Assembly (NCBI GenBank): GCA_963697675.1
Contig: CAVOOW010000001.1
Location: forward strand, 62,001-126,000
Reading direction: 5' to 3'
DNA from: CAVOOW01 sp963697675
Lineage (GTDB): Bacteria > Actinomycetota > Actinomycetes > JACCUZ01
Length of the DNA: 64,000 nt
The position numbers were made by a program, and so were the translations under genes. Positions 19,083 to 28,623 of this stretch are shown here, in pieces; within the stretch, counting starts at the first letter, position 1, and the number at the start of each line of letters is the position of its first letter. The notes under the pieces were generated by a model, which saw only the letters and a list, made by a program, of their open reading frames with translations, made no database searches and was not told the origin of the DNA.

Positions 19083-19419
19083 CGTTATCTCCACCCCTGC
19101 AGGTATCCCTGCGCAATTGTCGATTACACCCCGATAAGTCAACTGCCGAGCGAGGTCTATCAGAACGGCGACACAAATGGAAGATCTCGTCACAAGTGTT
19201 GCCGCGCCTTCGCGCCATTTCGCGATCGCGACAACGCCCTGGCGAAAGCGGCCGGCGTGACAAAACGGTTGTGGTCGCCGCTGGTCACGGGCACTCTAGA
19301 GCGACCGTACGGCACGCCGGAGTTGGGATGGGTGCGATGGCCGCGCAGGTCCATGTCGAGGTCGGCGAGGCAACCGAGGGCAGCCGAGGCGGCTTGGCTG
19401 CCCGGCCTGCGCCACCGAC
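19083..19419. other. intergenic region, no gene recognised
   Basis: This 337-nt gap separates the divergent protease and DUF5995 genes and must hold both promoters. I see no convincing small ORF, repeat or RNA structure, and no strong consensus promoter. Confidence 0.5.
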
Positions 19420-20109
19420 ATGAGCGCCGCCGCAGCGTCGGTGCCGGACGTCATCACGCGGTTGCGCCGCATCGACGAAGAGCTGCCGAGCAGTGACGGC
19501 GCTGCGGTGTTCAACCGGATGTACCTCACAGTGACCGAGCACGTCTCCGCTGGCCTCACCGGCGTCCAGCTCTTCCGCGACCCGGCGTTCATGGCGCAGC
19601 TCGACGTGAGGTTCGCGTCTCTGTGGTTCGAGGCGTACGACGCGCCCAGCGACTCGCTGCCGAAGGCCTGGGCACCGGTCTTCGAGCGTCGCCACAACCA
19701 TTCGCTGCTGCCGATCCAGTTCGGGCTCGCGGGGATGAACTCCCACATCGGGCACGACCTTCCGGTTGCCCTCGTTGCGACCTGCCTGCAGCTCGACACA
19801 TCGCCCGACGACGCGAAGGTCCGCGAGGACTACGAGAAGGTCAACGACCTGCTGGCCGCTTGCGAGTCCGAGATCCGCCGCTCATTCCTCACCGAGGCCG
19901 GCCAGGCCGTGGATCAACATTTCGACCCGGTCGTCCACCTCATCAGCTCGTGGGACATCGGCAAGGCGCGCGAGGTCGCCTGGGTGACTGCCGAGGCGCT
20001 GTGGGCGCTGCGCCGCGTCGGGTCGCTGGCGGACCGCTATCAGGCTGCGGTGGCACGCACGGTCGGCATGGCGTCGCGCATCCTGCTGACGGAGGTCATG
20101 TCGTCCTGA
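19420..20109 (+). CDS. DUF5995 family protein
   Basis: A 229-aa helical protein matching the actinobacterial DUF5995 family. Characteristic stretches are VFNRMYLTVTEHV near residue 30, FASLWFEAYD and the histidine-rich PIQFGLAGMNSHIGHDLPVAL near residue 110. The conserved histidines could bind metal but no activity is known. No ribosome-binding site is evident at the ATG. Confidence 0.8.
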   Translation: MSAAAASVPDVITRLRRIDEELPSSDGAAVFNRMYLTVTEHVSAGLTGVQLFRDPAFMAQLDVRFASLWFEAYDAPSDSLPKAWAPVFERRHNHSLLPIQFGLAGMNSHIGHDLPVALVATCLQLDTSPDDAKVREDYEKVNDLLAACESEIRRSFLTEAGQAVDQHFDPVVHLISSWDIGKAREVAWVTAEALWALRRVGSLADRYQAAVARTVGMASRILLTEVMSS

Positions 20110-20126
20110 CCGGACGGCGCAGGAGG

Positions 20127-21143
20127 TCAGCGCCAGCCAAGGTCCGGCGCGAGGTGACGAAGCACACTGTCGACGAGGTGCGCGTTGTAGTCGACGCCGA
20201 GCTGGTTCGGAACGGTGAGGAGCAGTGTGTCCGCGGCCGCGATCGCCTCGTCCCCGGCGAGATCCTTGACGAGCTGGTCCGGCTCCCCGGCGTAGGTCTT
20301 GCCGAACCGCGCAGCGCCGCCGTCCAGATATCCGACCTGGTCCTGACTGTCGGCCTGGCCGAAGTATGCGCGGTCGAGGTCGTTGACGATCGGGAAGATG
20401 CTGCGGCTGACCGAGACCCGCGGCTCGCGGTCGTGGCCAGCGGCAGTCCACGCGTCCCGGAACCGCTGGATCTGTTCGGCCTGGAGTTGATGGAAGGGCA
20501 CCCCGGTGTCCTCCGTGAGCAGCGTCGAGCTCATCAGGTTCATGCCCTGCTCGGCGGTCCACACGGCGGTGTCGCGGGTTCCGGCGCCCCACCAGATCCG
20601 CTCGCGGAGCCCCGGTGAGTGTGGCTCGATCCGGAGCAGGCCGGGCGGGTTCGGAAACATGGGCCGCGGGTTGGGCTGGGCGAACCCCTCACCCTTGATC
20701 ACCTCGAGGAAGACGCGTGCGTGCTCGCGGGCCATGGCCGCGTGGTCGGAGCCCTCATCCGGCACGTACCCGAAATAGCGGTACCCGTCGACCACCTGCT
20801 CCGGTGACCCCCGGCTGATGCCCAGCTGGAGCCGGCCGCGTGAGATCAGGTCTGCCGCGCCGGCGTCCTCGGCCATGTAGAGCGGGTTTTCGTAGCGCAT
20901 GTCGATCACGCCGGTGCCGATCTCGATCCGGTTGGTCCTGGCCCCGATGGCAGCGAGCAGCGGGAAGGGCGAGGACAGCTGGGCGGCGAAGTGGTGCACC
21001 CGGAAGTACGCGCCGTCGGCACCGATCTCTTCCACGGCGACGGCGAGCTCGATGGATTGCAGGAGCGCGTCCGCGGCCGAGCGCACCCGCGATTGCGGCG
21101 ACGGCGTCCAGTGTCCGAATGAGAGGAACCCAATTTTCTTCAT
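20127..21143 (-). CDS. LLM class flavin-dependent oxidoreductase
   Basis: A 338-aa luciferase-like monooxygenase of the alkanal-monooxygenase type. The TIM-barrel markers are GADGAYFRVHHFA, ARTNRIEIGTGVIDMRYENP and GRLQLGISRGSPEQ. It probably uses FMNH2 or F420; substrate unknown. ATG start follows GCATGAGGT. It is convergent with the DUF5995 gene (17-nt gap). Confidence 0.85.
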   Translation of the reverse strand: MKKIGFLSFGHWTPSPQSRVRSAADALLQSIELAVAVEEIGADGAYFRVHHFAAQLSSPFPLLAAIGARTNRIEIGTGVIDMRYENPLYMAEDAGAADLISRGRLQLGISRGSPEQVVDGYRYFGYVPDEGSDHAAMAREHARVFLEVIKGEGFAQPNPRPMFPNPPGLLRIEPHSPGLRERIWWGAGTRDTAVWTAEQGMNLMSSTLLTEDTGVPFHQLQAEQIQRFRDAWTAAGHDREPRVSVSRSIFPIVNDLDRAYFGQADSQDQVGYLDGGAARFGKTYAGEPDQLVKDLAGDEAIAAADTLLLTVPNQLGVDYNAHLVDSVLRHLAPDLGWR

Positions 21144-21216
21144 ACCTCATGCAACAACAAGATGCGGTCTCGCGGAGCCCCTGATCGAGTGATGTTCCGG
21201 TTGCTACGTTGCCGGC

Positions 21217-21246
21217 ATGACCAGGTGCGCGGTGAGGCTCGTGTGA
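21217..21246 (+). CDS. leaderless 9-codon upstream ORF
   Basis: The ORF reads MTRCAVRLV and its TGA overlaps the GTG start of the dehydrogenase (GTGA). A TACGTT box lies exactly six bases before the ATG, as at other leaderless genes here. It may only deliver ribosomes to the downstream start. Confidence 0.4.
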   Translation: MTRCAVRLV

Positions 21247-22197
21247 AGGCGGTGGTCTACGACCGGTACGGGTCCCCCGATGTGCTCCATGTCGAGGACG
21301 TCCCGGTACCTACCCCCGCCGCCGGTCAGCTCCGGGTAAGAGTCGCCGCGACCTCGGTCAACCTCAGCGACTGGGAGTGCCTGCGCGGATCGCCCGCGTA
21401 CGCACGGATCGGCGGGCTGCGTTCCCCCGCTCGCAGGACACTTGGCTCGGACATCGCCGGCGTGGTCGACGCCGTCGGCGCAGGAGTCACCCGGTTCCGA
21501 GCCGGCGACGAGGTGTACGGCGACAACCTCGCGCTGATGGGTGGGTTCGCGGAGTACGCACTCGCCCCGGAATCCGCGCTGGTCCACAAGCCGGCCCAGC
21601 TCACGTTCGCCGAGGCGTCCACCATCCCCCAGGCCGGCGCGATCGCCCGGCAGGGCACGGAAAAAGCTGTGGTGGGCAGCCGGGTGCTTGATCAACGGCG
21701 CCGGTGGAGGGTCCGGATCCTTCGCCATCCAGCTGGCCAAGCGGCTCGGTGCTCACGTCACGGGTGTCGACAACACCGCCAAGCAGGACTTCATGCGGTC
21801 GGTGGGTGCGGACGACGTGATCGACTACAGCCGGGACGACTTCACCAGGACGACACCGCCGTACGACCTGATCCTGGACCTGGTCGCGCATCGGTCGGTG
21901 TTCGCCTACCGGCGCGCGCTCGCACCCGGCGGCACGTATCGGTGCGTCGGGGGTCCGGTGCGCGCGCTGCTGCGCGTGCTCACCGTCGGATCGCTGGTTG
22001 GGCTGCTTACCGGTCGCTCGATCGGGGTGCTGGTCGTCAAGCAGGGGCCGGCCAACTTCGAGCCGGTTGCCGATCTCTGCGTCGCCGGGGAGGTAGCGAT
22101 CCACATCGACCGCACCTTCAGCCTCGAGGAAGTTCCCGCCGCCCTTGCGCACGTCGGTGAGGGACGCGCTCTCGGCAAGGTTGTCGTCTGCCCCTGA
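21243..22197 (+). pseudogene. zinc-independent medium-chain alcohol dehydrogenase / quinone oxidoreductase, one frameshift
   Basis: A medium-chain dehydrogenase of about 317 aa. The N-terminal GroES-like domain (VKAVVYDRYGSPDVLHVEDV to AEYALAPES) is in one frame and the NAD(P)-binding domain (INGAGGGSGSFAIQLAKRLG) in the next. The switch at about 21689 fits one extra T in GTGCTTGATC, since removing it restores SRVLINGAGG. Probably reduces quinones or enones with NADPH. The GTG start overlaps the stop of a 9-codon leaderless ORF. Confidence 0.78.
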
Positions 22198-22203
22198 CGC
22201 GGT

Positions 22204-23670
22204 CTAAACCGGAGTGGCCGCTCCGAACCAGTCTGCAAGCGCCAGAGGCAGCTCAGGATCCGTGAGGTCGCCTGTCCAGGCGACATAGCCGTCGGGTCGG
22301 ATCACCACCGCCGGGGGTGCAGCGACCTCGCCCAGGACCGGGAGCTCCCAGACGCCGTCGTGCCTGGCGTCGACCCACCGGACTCGACTCGCCCACGGCG
22401 AGATGTCGAAGCCGCCGGGCTCACCGAGGTTGAGGAGCACGGGCCGAGCGTCGTGCAGGAGGGTGTAGACGCGCGTGGGACCGTCCGCGGTCTGCAGGTC
22501 GAGGTCGGGCATGCGACGCCCGAGCAGCGGGTGTCCTTCTCCGAGGTCGTAGTGGATGTCGAGACCGGAGATCATCCCGACGATGCTCTTGCGCGGCTCG
22601 TCCATGCCCAGCTGTTCGAGCACGGTGTCGCGGAGGGCCTGGCTGCGCTCGTCGGTGCGGCTGAGCGCGACCTGCGCCATGGTGTTGTGCAACACCCGGG
22701 CACCGACCGGATGGCGCTCGGCGTGGTAGGTGCCCAGGAGGCTCTCGGGTGATGTCTTGTTGACCACCTGGGCCAGCTTCCATCCCAGGTTCACGGCATC
22801 CTGCACGCCCGTGTTGAGACCCTGGCCACCCTGCGGGCCATGCACGTGCGCGGCGTCGCCTGCGAGCAGCACGCGTCCCTTGCGATAGGACGCCGCCTGC
22901 CTGGTCATGTCGGTGAACCGGGAGATCCACGTGGGGCTGTGCACCCCGTAGTCCGTCCCGTAGGCGGTGACGAGCACCTCGCTGAGGTACTGCAGGGTGG
23001 GCTCGCTGGCGTGTTCGACGTGTTGCTCGAGCAGTACGACGCGGTAAGGGCCGCCACCCTGCTCCCGGTTGACGGGACCGACGCCACCACCCTCGGGGCG
23101 CATGCCGACTTCCGGCTCCTCGGCCATCTCGACCTCGGCGATCAGGAAGCTGAGCGTCGGGTCCCACCCTGGGAAGTCGATGCCGGCTGCCTTGCGGATC
23201 ACGCTGCGTCCTCCGTCGCACCCGACGAGGTACTCCGCCCGGAGCGACACGCCGCTGGACAGCGCGACATCGACGCCGGTGTCGTCCTGCGTGAAGCCCA
23301 CCACCTCGCTGCCGCGAAGGATCGGAACGCCGAGCTCTTCGACCCAGCCCGCCAAGATGCGCTCGATGTGGCTCTGCCACAGCCCGAGGATGTAGTTGTG
23401 GCGGGTGGGGAAGTCGCTGATGTCCAAGAAGGTCCCGGCATAGCCAACGAATGGATGGTCCTGTCCCGCCGAGAGGAACCGTTGCGCGATGCCACGCTGA
23501 TCAAGCACCTCGATGGTGCGGGAGTGAAGCCCGCCGGCGCGCGACCCGTCGACCTCCTGACTGTCGCGTCGTTCGACGAGGACGACGTCGATCCGCGCCA
23601 ACGTCAGCTCGCCCGCCAACATCAGCCCGGTCGGGCCGCCTCCTGCGACCACCACCGCATGGTCGGTCAT
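22204..23670 (-). CDS. FAD-dependent aromatic monooxygenase (rifampicin monooxygenase-like)
   Basis: A 488-aa class A flavoprotein monooxygenase. In order: GxGxxG-type dinucleotide site VVVAGGGPTGLMLA at residue 6, the DG motif LVGCDGGRSVIRKAAG near 150, the GD motif VLLAGDAAHVHGPQGGQG near 270, and a thioredoxin-like C-terminal domain. Layout and length match the family that includes rifampicin-inactivating Rox and polyketide hydroxylases; substrate is a guess. AGGAG precedes the ATG. It is convergent with the dehydrogenase (6-nt gap). Confidence 0.85.
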   Translation of the reverse strand: MTDHAVVVAGGGPTGLMLAGELTLARIDVVLVERRDSQEVDGSRAGGLHSRTIEVLDQRGIAQRFLSAGQDHPFVGYAGTFLDISDFPTRHNYILGLWQSHIERILAGWVEELGVPILRGSEVVGFTQDDTGVDVALSSGVSLRAEYLVGCDGGRSVIRKAAGIDFPGWDPTLSFLIAEVEMAEEPEVGMRPEGGGVGPVNREQGGGPYRVVLLEQHVEHASEPTLQYLSEVLVTAYGTDYGVHSPTWISRFTDMTRQAASYRKGRVLLAGDAAHVHGPQGGQGLNTGVQDAVNLGWKLAQVVNKTSPESLLGTYHAERHPVGARVLHNTMAQVALSRTDERSQALRDTVLEQLGMDEPRKSIVGMISGLDIHYDLGEGHPLLGRRMPDLDLQTADGPTRVYTLLHDARPVLLNLGEPGGFDISPWASRVRWVDARHDGVWELPVLGEVAAPPAVVIRPDGYVAWTGDLTDPELPLALADWFGAATPV

Positions 23671-23867
23671 CGCCGCTCCTGGCTTCTAGGTCCTGGTCGT
23701 GAATCCGGTTCCGCTGACCAATCATCGTCAACACGTTCGGCTCCCTTGCGGCAAGCCCCCTCCCGGATCCGATCAGGAATCGAGAAGCACCACGGTGTCG
23801 TCGCGCCTAGCCTTTCTGCGAAAGGCGGCACCAGGCCGTGCCCTCGAGCGTCGGAAGGAACCCGAGA

Positions 23868-24317
23868 ATGCCCGCGAAGAGTGCCAAGAACGCATCCGAT
23901 GGCTTCAGCGCCGAAGAGCGCGCCGCGATGAAGGAGCGCGCCGCCGAGCTGCGTGCTGAGGGCAAGAAGGGCGACAAGAAGGCGGCCGGTTTGCAGGCTG
24001 TCCTGGACAGGATCGCGGAGATGGCACCGGAGGATCGTGCGCTCGCTGAACGAGTGCACGTGACGGTGACCACGACGGTCCCTGACTTGTTGCCGAAGAC
24101 CTGGTACGGAATGCCCGCCTACACGAACGCGGACGGCAAGATCGTCGTCTTCTTCCAGGACGCGGGCAAGTTCAGCTACCGGTACTCGACCCTCGGCTTC
24201 CAGGACGCGGCGAACCTCGACGACGGTGACCTGTGGCCGGTGGCCTACGCGCTCAAGAAGTGGAGCCCGGCAGTGGAGAAGAGGGTTGCCGCGTTGGTGA
24301 AGGCGGCGGCCTCCTGA
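23868..24317 (+). CDS. DUF1801-like protein
   Basis: A 149-aa protein. A Lys/Glu/Ala-rich helical N-terminus (KERAAELRAEGKKGDKKA) leads into the DUF1801 domain: VPDLLPKTWYGMPAYTNADG, VVFFQDAGKFSYRYSTLGF and YALKKWSPAVEKRVAALVK. GAAGGA lies upstream of the ATG. Its 3' end overlaps the convergent TrkA-N/RyR gene by 65 bases. Role unknown. Confidence 0.8.
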   Translation: MPAKSAKNASDGFSAEERAAMKERAAELRAEGKKGDKKAAGLQAVLDRIAEMAPEDRALAERVHVTVTTTVPDLLPKTWYGMPAYTNADGKIVVFFQDAGKFSYRYSTLGFQDAANLDDGDLWPVAYALKKWSPAVEKRVAALVKAAAS

Positions 24318-26010
24318 CCACTTCGAAGCCGGTACGGGCCAGTATCGCCGGCATCGCCTGCACCCGGGTGAGGTTGTACTCGTGCCACTGAGGAGCCAGC
24401 TCGTCCCACGGGACCAGCTGCGGTGTCACCTTCTCGCGAGCGTTGCGTACGGTGCCGTACCGCCAACCGTCCGAGCCGCGCCGGGCACGCCACCGGTTGT
24501 GGTCGCGCTCCGCGAGCCGCCTCGTCTCCTCCGGCGTGAATGTCACGGTCGGCGCGCCCCAGTGGCGCAGCGGCAGCAGCTCGAAGCCGTTCTCCTCGAG
24601 CGCGTCGATCAGCCCGTCGGCCGCCTCCCGGGCGGCCTCTCGCTCATCGTCCGTGAGTCCTGACCACGCCGGATCCTCCACGCCCCGCGCCGCGGCACGG
24701 ACGAGGTGGTCCTCGTAGAGCGCCCGCGCGAGCTCCTCGCGGACGCCGCCGTCCATCAGGGCCGGCGAGCAGGTCCGGTCGAGCAGCGGGAAGAGCCGCA
24801 GGCCGGGGAAACGTGGGTCCCCGTCCTCGTCGTCCATGCTGACCGACGCGCCGAGGCCCGCCTCCCCGCGCGTGCGGACCACCACCGGGACGGTGGGGTC
24901 GTCGATCGTGCGATGCAGGAACAGCGCGGTGGCCAGCGCCGTGGACTCGTCGTCCATCACGACAGCGACCAGGCTCGGCCGGATCTCCGCCAGGCGCTTC
25001 GTGAACTCCGCCAGCCCGTCCCGGGTCGGCGCCTCGACGTCGAAGGTGAGCAGGCGCGCAGCGACGGCTTCGACCAGGCCGGGGTGCTGCATCTCGAGCG
25101 TCTGCATGCGGCTGGACGCCTCCATGTCGACCAGGGTTGCGGTCAGCGGTCCGTCGCCGATCTCCGCCCACTGCTGGGCGGCCACCAGCAGCACTGCCCG
25201 GCCGAGCTGACCCAGCCCGACAATGACCAGGTGCGGTTTCGTGCCCGGCTCCAGGACGAGGTGTTCCGCGACGAGCGCACGGGCGCCGCGCTGTTGCATG
25301 TTGAAGAACTCGATGCGCACCGTGTCGTCGCCGCCAAGGCCGGAGCCGTGCAGGTACTGGGTCAGCTCCGCGTCCTCGAGGTGCACCGAACACCGGAGGT
25401 CGACGGTCCGTCGCTGGCGGGGCACCCGTCGTGCTGCTGCGGCGATCGCGACGTTGGTCGCGTCGCTGCTGCACAGCGCGACGATGCTCGACGCGCGGTC
25501 GAGGCGAACGGCCCGGAGAACCGCCGGGTCCGCGGGGTCGCCGGCGAAGGCCGGGATGTCGTGCGCTCGAAGAGCGGCGATGCCGGAGCCGTGCGCGTTC
25601 TGGTCGACACCGACGACCGGGCGACCGTCCTGGGCCAGCGACAGAGCCAGCCTGGTGCCCGCGGGGCCCAGGCCGCACACGACGGTGTGCCCACGGAAGG
25701 CGCTCAGCCGATAGCGCTCGAACTGCTCACGAAACACGACGGACGCAGCTTGGAACAACGTCCCCATCGTCATGAGAGGTGCTGCGAAGCGGGCGACCTC
25801 GAGGCGCCAGTTCAGGTCCCCGCCGCTGCCCCCGTACGAGAGCACGGCGAGCTGCAGGGTGAGGTACAGGTTGTCGAGGAACGTGCGGTCGACGACCCCC
25901 GCATTCGACTGCGCCAAGAACCCGGTGAAGCCCAGGACGATGAGCACCACCCACCCGACCGCGAGGATGTACCACCGGCGGCGCTCGTCCGACAAGAAGC
26001 CCACTCGCAC
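24253..26010 (-). CDS. two-TM TrkA-N (RCK-like) protein with C-terminal RyR domain
   Basis: A 585-aa protein. Residues 12-32 form a membrane helix and about 72-95 a second; the region between lacks the TVGYG selectivity filter. Two Rossmann modules follow (VVCGLGPAGTRLAL near 112, LVIVGLGQLGRAVLL near 258). The C-terminus carries a ryanodine-receptor (RyR) domain: ERDHNRWRARRGSDGWRYG followed by PQLVPWDEL. Bacterial RyR domains are known fused to TrkA-type nucleotide-sensing modules, suggesting ligand-gated ion transport or a membrane nucleotide sensor. The last 20 residues are Pro/Ser-rich and overlap the convergent gene. GTG start. Confidence 0.82.
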   Translation of the reverse strand: MRVGFLSDERRRWYILAVGWVVLIVLGFTGFLAQSNAGVVDRTFLDNLYLTLQLAVLSYGGSGGDLNWRLEVARFAAPLMTMGTLFQAASVVFREQFERYRLSAFRGHTVVCGLGPAGTRLALSLAQDGRPVVGVDQNAHGSGIAALRAHDIPAFAGDPADPAVLRAVRLDRASSIVALCSSDATNVAIAAAARRVPRQRRTVDLRCSVHLEDAELTQYLHGSGLGGDDTVRIEFFNMQQRGARALVAEHLVLEPGTKPHLVIVGLGQLGRAVLLVAAQQWAEIGDGPLTATLVDMEASSRMQTLEMQHPGLVEAVAARLLTFDVEAPTRDGLAEFTKRLAEIRPSLVAVVMDDESTALATALFLHRTIDDPTVPVVVRTRGEAGLGASVSMDDEDGDPRFPGLRLFPLLDRTCSPALMDGGVREELARALYEDHLVRAAARGVEDPAWSGLTDDEREAAREAADGLIDALEENGFELLPLRHWGAPTVTFTPEETRRLAERDHNRWRARRGSDGWRYGTVRNAREKVTPQLVPWDELAPQWHEYNLTRVQAMPAILARTGFEVVRRPPPSPTRQPSSPLPGSTS

Positions 26011-26044
26011 AGTATGGAGCCGACGTGGACGTATTCACCTGCAC

Positions 26045-26911
26045 TCACGGCGGCAGGACGCGCTCGATCGCGCGCACGGTGGGAGTCCGTCGCGCCGGAT
26101 GCCATACCTCGCGATCGGCAAGGGGCCACGCATAGATCGGGCTTCCGTCACGGATGAACTCGAGAAGTGCCGGTGCCTCGAGCATCCCGGCTGACCACTC
26201 GTACAACTCCTGAAGCCGCGGCCCGATGAGGCCGTAATCGAGCACCTGACCGACGTTGCGCTCGGCAGCGACGTACGCCGCGACCTCCCCCTCGAGGGGA
26301 TACCGGTCGGGCAGGACCCGCGACAGGGAGAGGAAGATCCCGGTGACGCAGAGTCGGGGATCGCCGAGAACTGGACCGAGAGGTGCGAGGCGACCCAGCG
26401 CCAGCCGCGGCGCCGCGACGAGAGCGTGCGCGTAGAGGACGCGCAACAACACAACATTGAGGAAGAAGCGCTCCGCACGACTCTCGCCGTCGGCCAGATC
26501 ACGGTGGTCGATGTAGGCCGAGACGATGCTCGCGTTGTGTGCTCGGTACCAGGTGCCTGCGGTCGGATGAGCGACGAAGGACATCCACATCTCCGCCGTT
26601 TGCGACGATGCCGTCCCTCTCAATCCACCGCTGCGGGCGACAACCTCGCAGCCGTCGCACAGCAGCCGCTCGTTGACTGCACGCCACCACGGACTGCCCG
26701 GCTGGGAGGCGTCCAGCGGCACGAGCACGCCACGGTCGAGTTGCCAACGCATGAACGACAGTGCCGCGCGACGAAATGGCAGGTGCCGAGGTGCTCGACC
26801 GACGGGGCCGCCATAGGTCCTCGCGGCCAGTGCAAGACGGGCCGGGGGATCGTCACGGACGGCTTCGACCTGACTCAGCGCCCATGCCGTAGCGGACGAC
26901 CCGGGGTTCAT
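26045..26911 (-). CDS. hypothetical protein (288 aa)
   Basis: No family is recognised. The sequence is helical and rich in Trp, Arg and Leu, with no signal peptide, membrane segment or obvious catalytic motif. Notable stretches are SFMRWQLDRGVLVPLD, WWRAVNERLLCDGCEVV and YRAHNASIVSAYIDHRDLAD. Codon use is like its neighbours. It lies 34 nt upstream of the TrkA-N/RyR gene on the same strand and may share its transcript. Confidence 0.65.
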   Translation of the reverse strand: MNPGSSATAWALSQVEAVRDDPPARLALAARTYGGPVGRAPRHLPFRRAALSFMRWQLDRGVLVPLDASQPGSPWWRAVNERLLCDGCEVVARSGGLRGTASSQTAEMWMSFVAHPTAGTWYRAHNASIVSAYIDHRDLADGESRAERFFLNVVLLRVLYAHALVAAPRLALGRLAPLGPVLGDPRLCVTGIFLSLSRVLPDRYPLEGEVAAYVAAERNVGQVLDYGLIGPRLQELYEWSAGMLEAPALLEFIRDGSPIYAWPLADREVWHPARRTPTVRAIERVLPP

Positions 26912-26986
26912 GCTCCTATCGTCGGACGAGCGCGCTCGGCCCGTCCACCGGGGCTCGGCGTGCGCCTCTCCAGTAACCTCACCGCC

Positions 26987-27067
26987 GTGGACAGCACATC
27001 AACCCCGCATTCGGTCGACGGGCGCCTCTTCGGAAATATGGCGTCGGTGACTGGCCAGAGCCGCTGA
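26987..27067 (+). CDS. possible leaderless 26-codon upstream ORF
   Basis: GTG start with a TAACCT box exactly seven bases upstream and no ribosome-binding site. The ORF stops seven bases before the LLM oxidoreductase ATG, which itself has no ribosome-binding site, so it may serve to couple translation. The sequence (VDSTSTPHSVDG...) is not recognised. Confidence 0.4.
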   Translation: MDSTSTPHSVDGRLFGNMASVTGQSR

Positions 27068-27074
27068 CCTCTGC

Positions 27075-28019
27075 ATGACTGCGCCCTTCACGTTCCTCGC
27101 CGACGCGTTCGACGTGTCGAGCGCTCGCGAGCTCGGCGAGCGGGCGCGTGCCGCGGAGGACCTCGGCGTCACCACGTTCGTGCTGCCGGACCATCTGCTT
27201 GCCCAGCCGGCGCCGGTGCCCTATCTGGCCACCGTCGCCGCACTCACCGAGCGCATCCGGATCAGCGCCTTCGTGCACAACAACGACCTCCGCCATCCCG
27301 CGGTGCTCGCACAGGAGCTGGCCACGCTCGACATCCTGTCCGAGGGCCGTCTTGATGTGGCGATCGGGGCGGGATGGAACGAGTCCGAGTACGCCGCCAT
27401 CGGCCTGGCGTTCGACCCGACCCGGGTCCGGCAGGCGCGGCTGACCGAAGCGGTGACTGTCATCAAGGGCTGCTTCGGCGCCGGCCCGTTCTCGTTTGCC
27501 GGCGAGCACTACACGATCACCGATTACGACGCCCAGCCCAAGCCGGTGCAGCAGCCGCACCCGCCGTTCTTCATCGGTGGCGGCGGCCGGGCCACCCTGG
27601 AGCTGGCCGCGCGCGAGGCGCAGACCATCGGCTTGGCGCCGCGGATCCTGCGCGGCGGCCGCTCCGACCCCCGGTCGTTCACCTGGGCGGCAACCGAGGA
27701 GAAGATCGGCTGGGTCCGGGAGGCGGCCGGTGAGCGGTTCGACGCGCTGACGTTCAACGTCTACCCGTCCTTCTGGCCCGTCACGGTCACCGACGACCTG
27801 GAGGGTGAGGCCGAAAAGGTCGTCGCCACAATGAGGGAGCGCGGCGGGACGGAGCTCACCGTGCAAGAGGTCATCGACTCGCCGCACATCTTCATCGGGT
27901 CCCACGACCGCTTCGTTGAGAAGTTCACCGAGCTGCGCGACCGCCTCGGCATCTCGTCGTTCCTCATCGGCGACCTCGACCAGCTCGGCCCAGTCGTGGA
28001 GCAGCTCGCCGGGAGCTGA
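27075..28019 (+). CDS. LLM class F420-dependent oxidoreductase
   Basis: A 314-aa luciferase-like TIM-barrel protein of the mycobacterial F420-dependent type. Markers: LGVTTFVLPDHL near residue 35, RIRISAFVHNNDLRHPAVLAQE, GRLDVAIGAGWNESEY near 95 and PPFFIGGGGRATLELAA near 175. Expected to use F420; substrate unknown. No ribosome-binding site precedes the ATG; the transcript probably begins at the small ORF just upstream. Confidence 0.85.
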   Translation: MTAPFTFLADAFDVSSARELGERARAAEDLGVTTFVLPDHLLAQPAPVPYLATVAALTERIRISAFVHNNDLRHPAVLAQELATLDILSEGRLDVAIGAGWNESEYAAIGLAFDPTRVRQARLTEAVTVIKGCFGAGPFSFAGEHYTITDYDAQPKPVQQPHPPFFIGGGGRATLELAAREAQTIGLAPRILRGGRSDPRSFTWAATEEKIGWVREAAGERFDALTFNVYPSFWPVTVTDDLEGEAEKVVATMRERGGTELTVQEVIDSPHIFIGSHDRFVEKFTELRDRLGISSFLIGDLDQLGPVVEQLAGS

Positions 28020-28140
28020 CGACGCAGAATGCCGTCTGGGTAGACAGTTCGTGAACAGTCGGTGAAGCAACTTCGAGATTTCGGATCAGCGGACGAGACT
28101 GCTTTGCGCCCGCCACTCGAGACCGCGAAGGATCACCCCA

Positions 28141-28583
28141 TGGACCTGCAGCATCCCGCCGCAGCCGACCTGGCCCGCATCCCGCTGTTCGCCGGTCTTC
28201 CCGCCGAAGCCCGCGAAGTCCTCGGCGACCGGTTCGAGATTCAAGACTTCGACACGGGGCAGCGACTCGTCACGGAAGGGCGTTCCGGCTACGCCTTCTA
28301 CATCCTGGACCGCGGTCACGCCTCCGTCTCGCACGATGGTCACGAGATCCGGAAGCTGGATCCCGGCGACTTCTTCGGTGAGATCGCGATCATTGGTGAC
28401 GGACGGCGGACGGCGACCGTGACGGCGACCGAACCGGGCACAATGTGGACGTTGTTCGGGACTTCCTTCCGCGAGCTCCAAGCCGACCGACCCGACGTCG
28501 CCACCGCGCTGCAGGACGCCATGACCGAAAAGCTCGCGGCCGACCGGGACAACGCGTCCCTTCGCGCAGCCGACGCCGACTGA
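28141..28583 (+). CDS. stand-alone cyclic nucleotide-binding domain protein
   Basis: A 147-aa CRP/cNMP-fold protein without a DNA-binding domain. The phosphate-binding cassette FFGEIAIIGDGRRTATVTA near residues 79-97 keeps the Gly-Glu and Arg-Thr-Ala of true cAMP binders, so nucleotide binding is plausible. GAAGGA precedes the ATG. It lies upstream of the receiver-oxidoreductase and cNMP-kinase pair, which suggests a shared signalling pathway. Confidence 0.85.
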
Positions 28584-28623
28584 CTCACTCACTTCCTCAC
28601 GCCGACTCTGGCGAACCCTCGGC

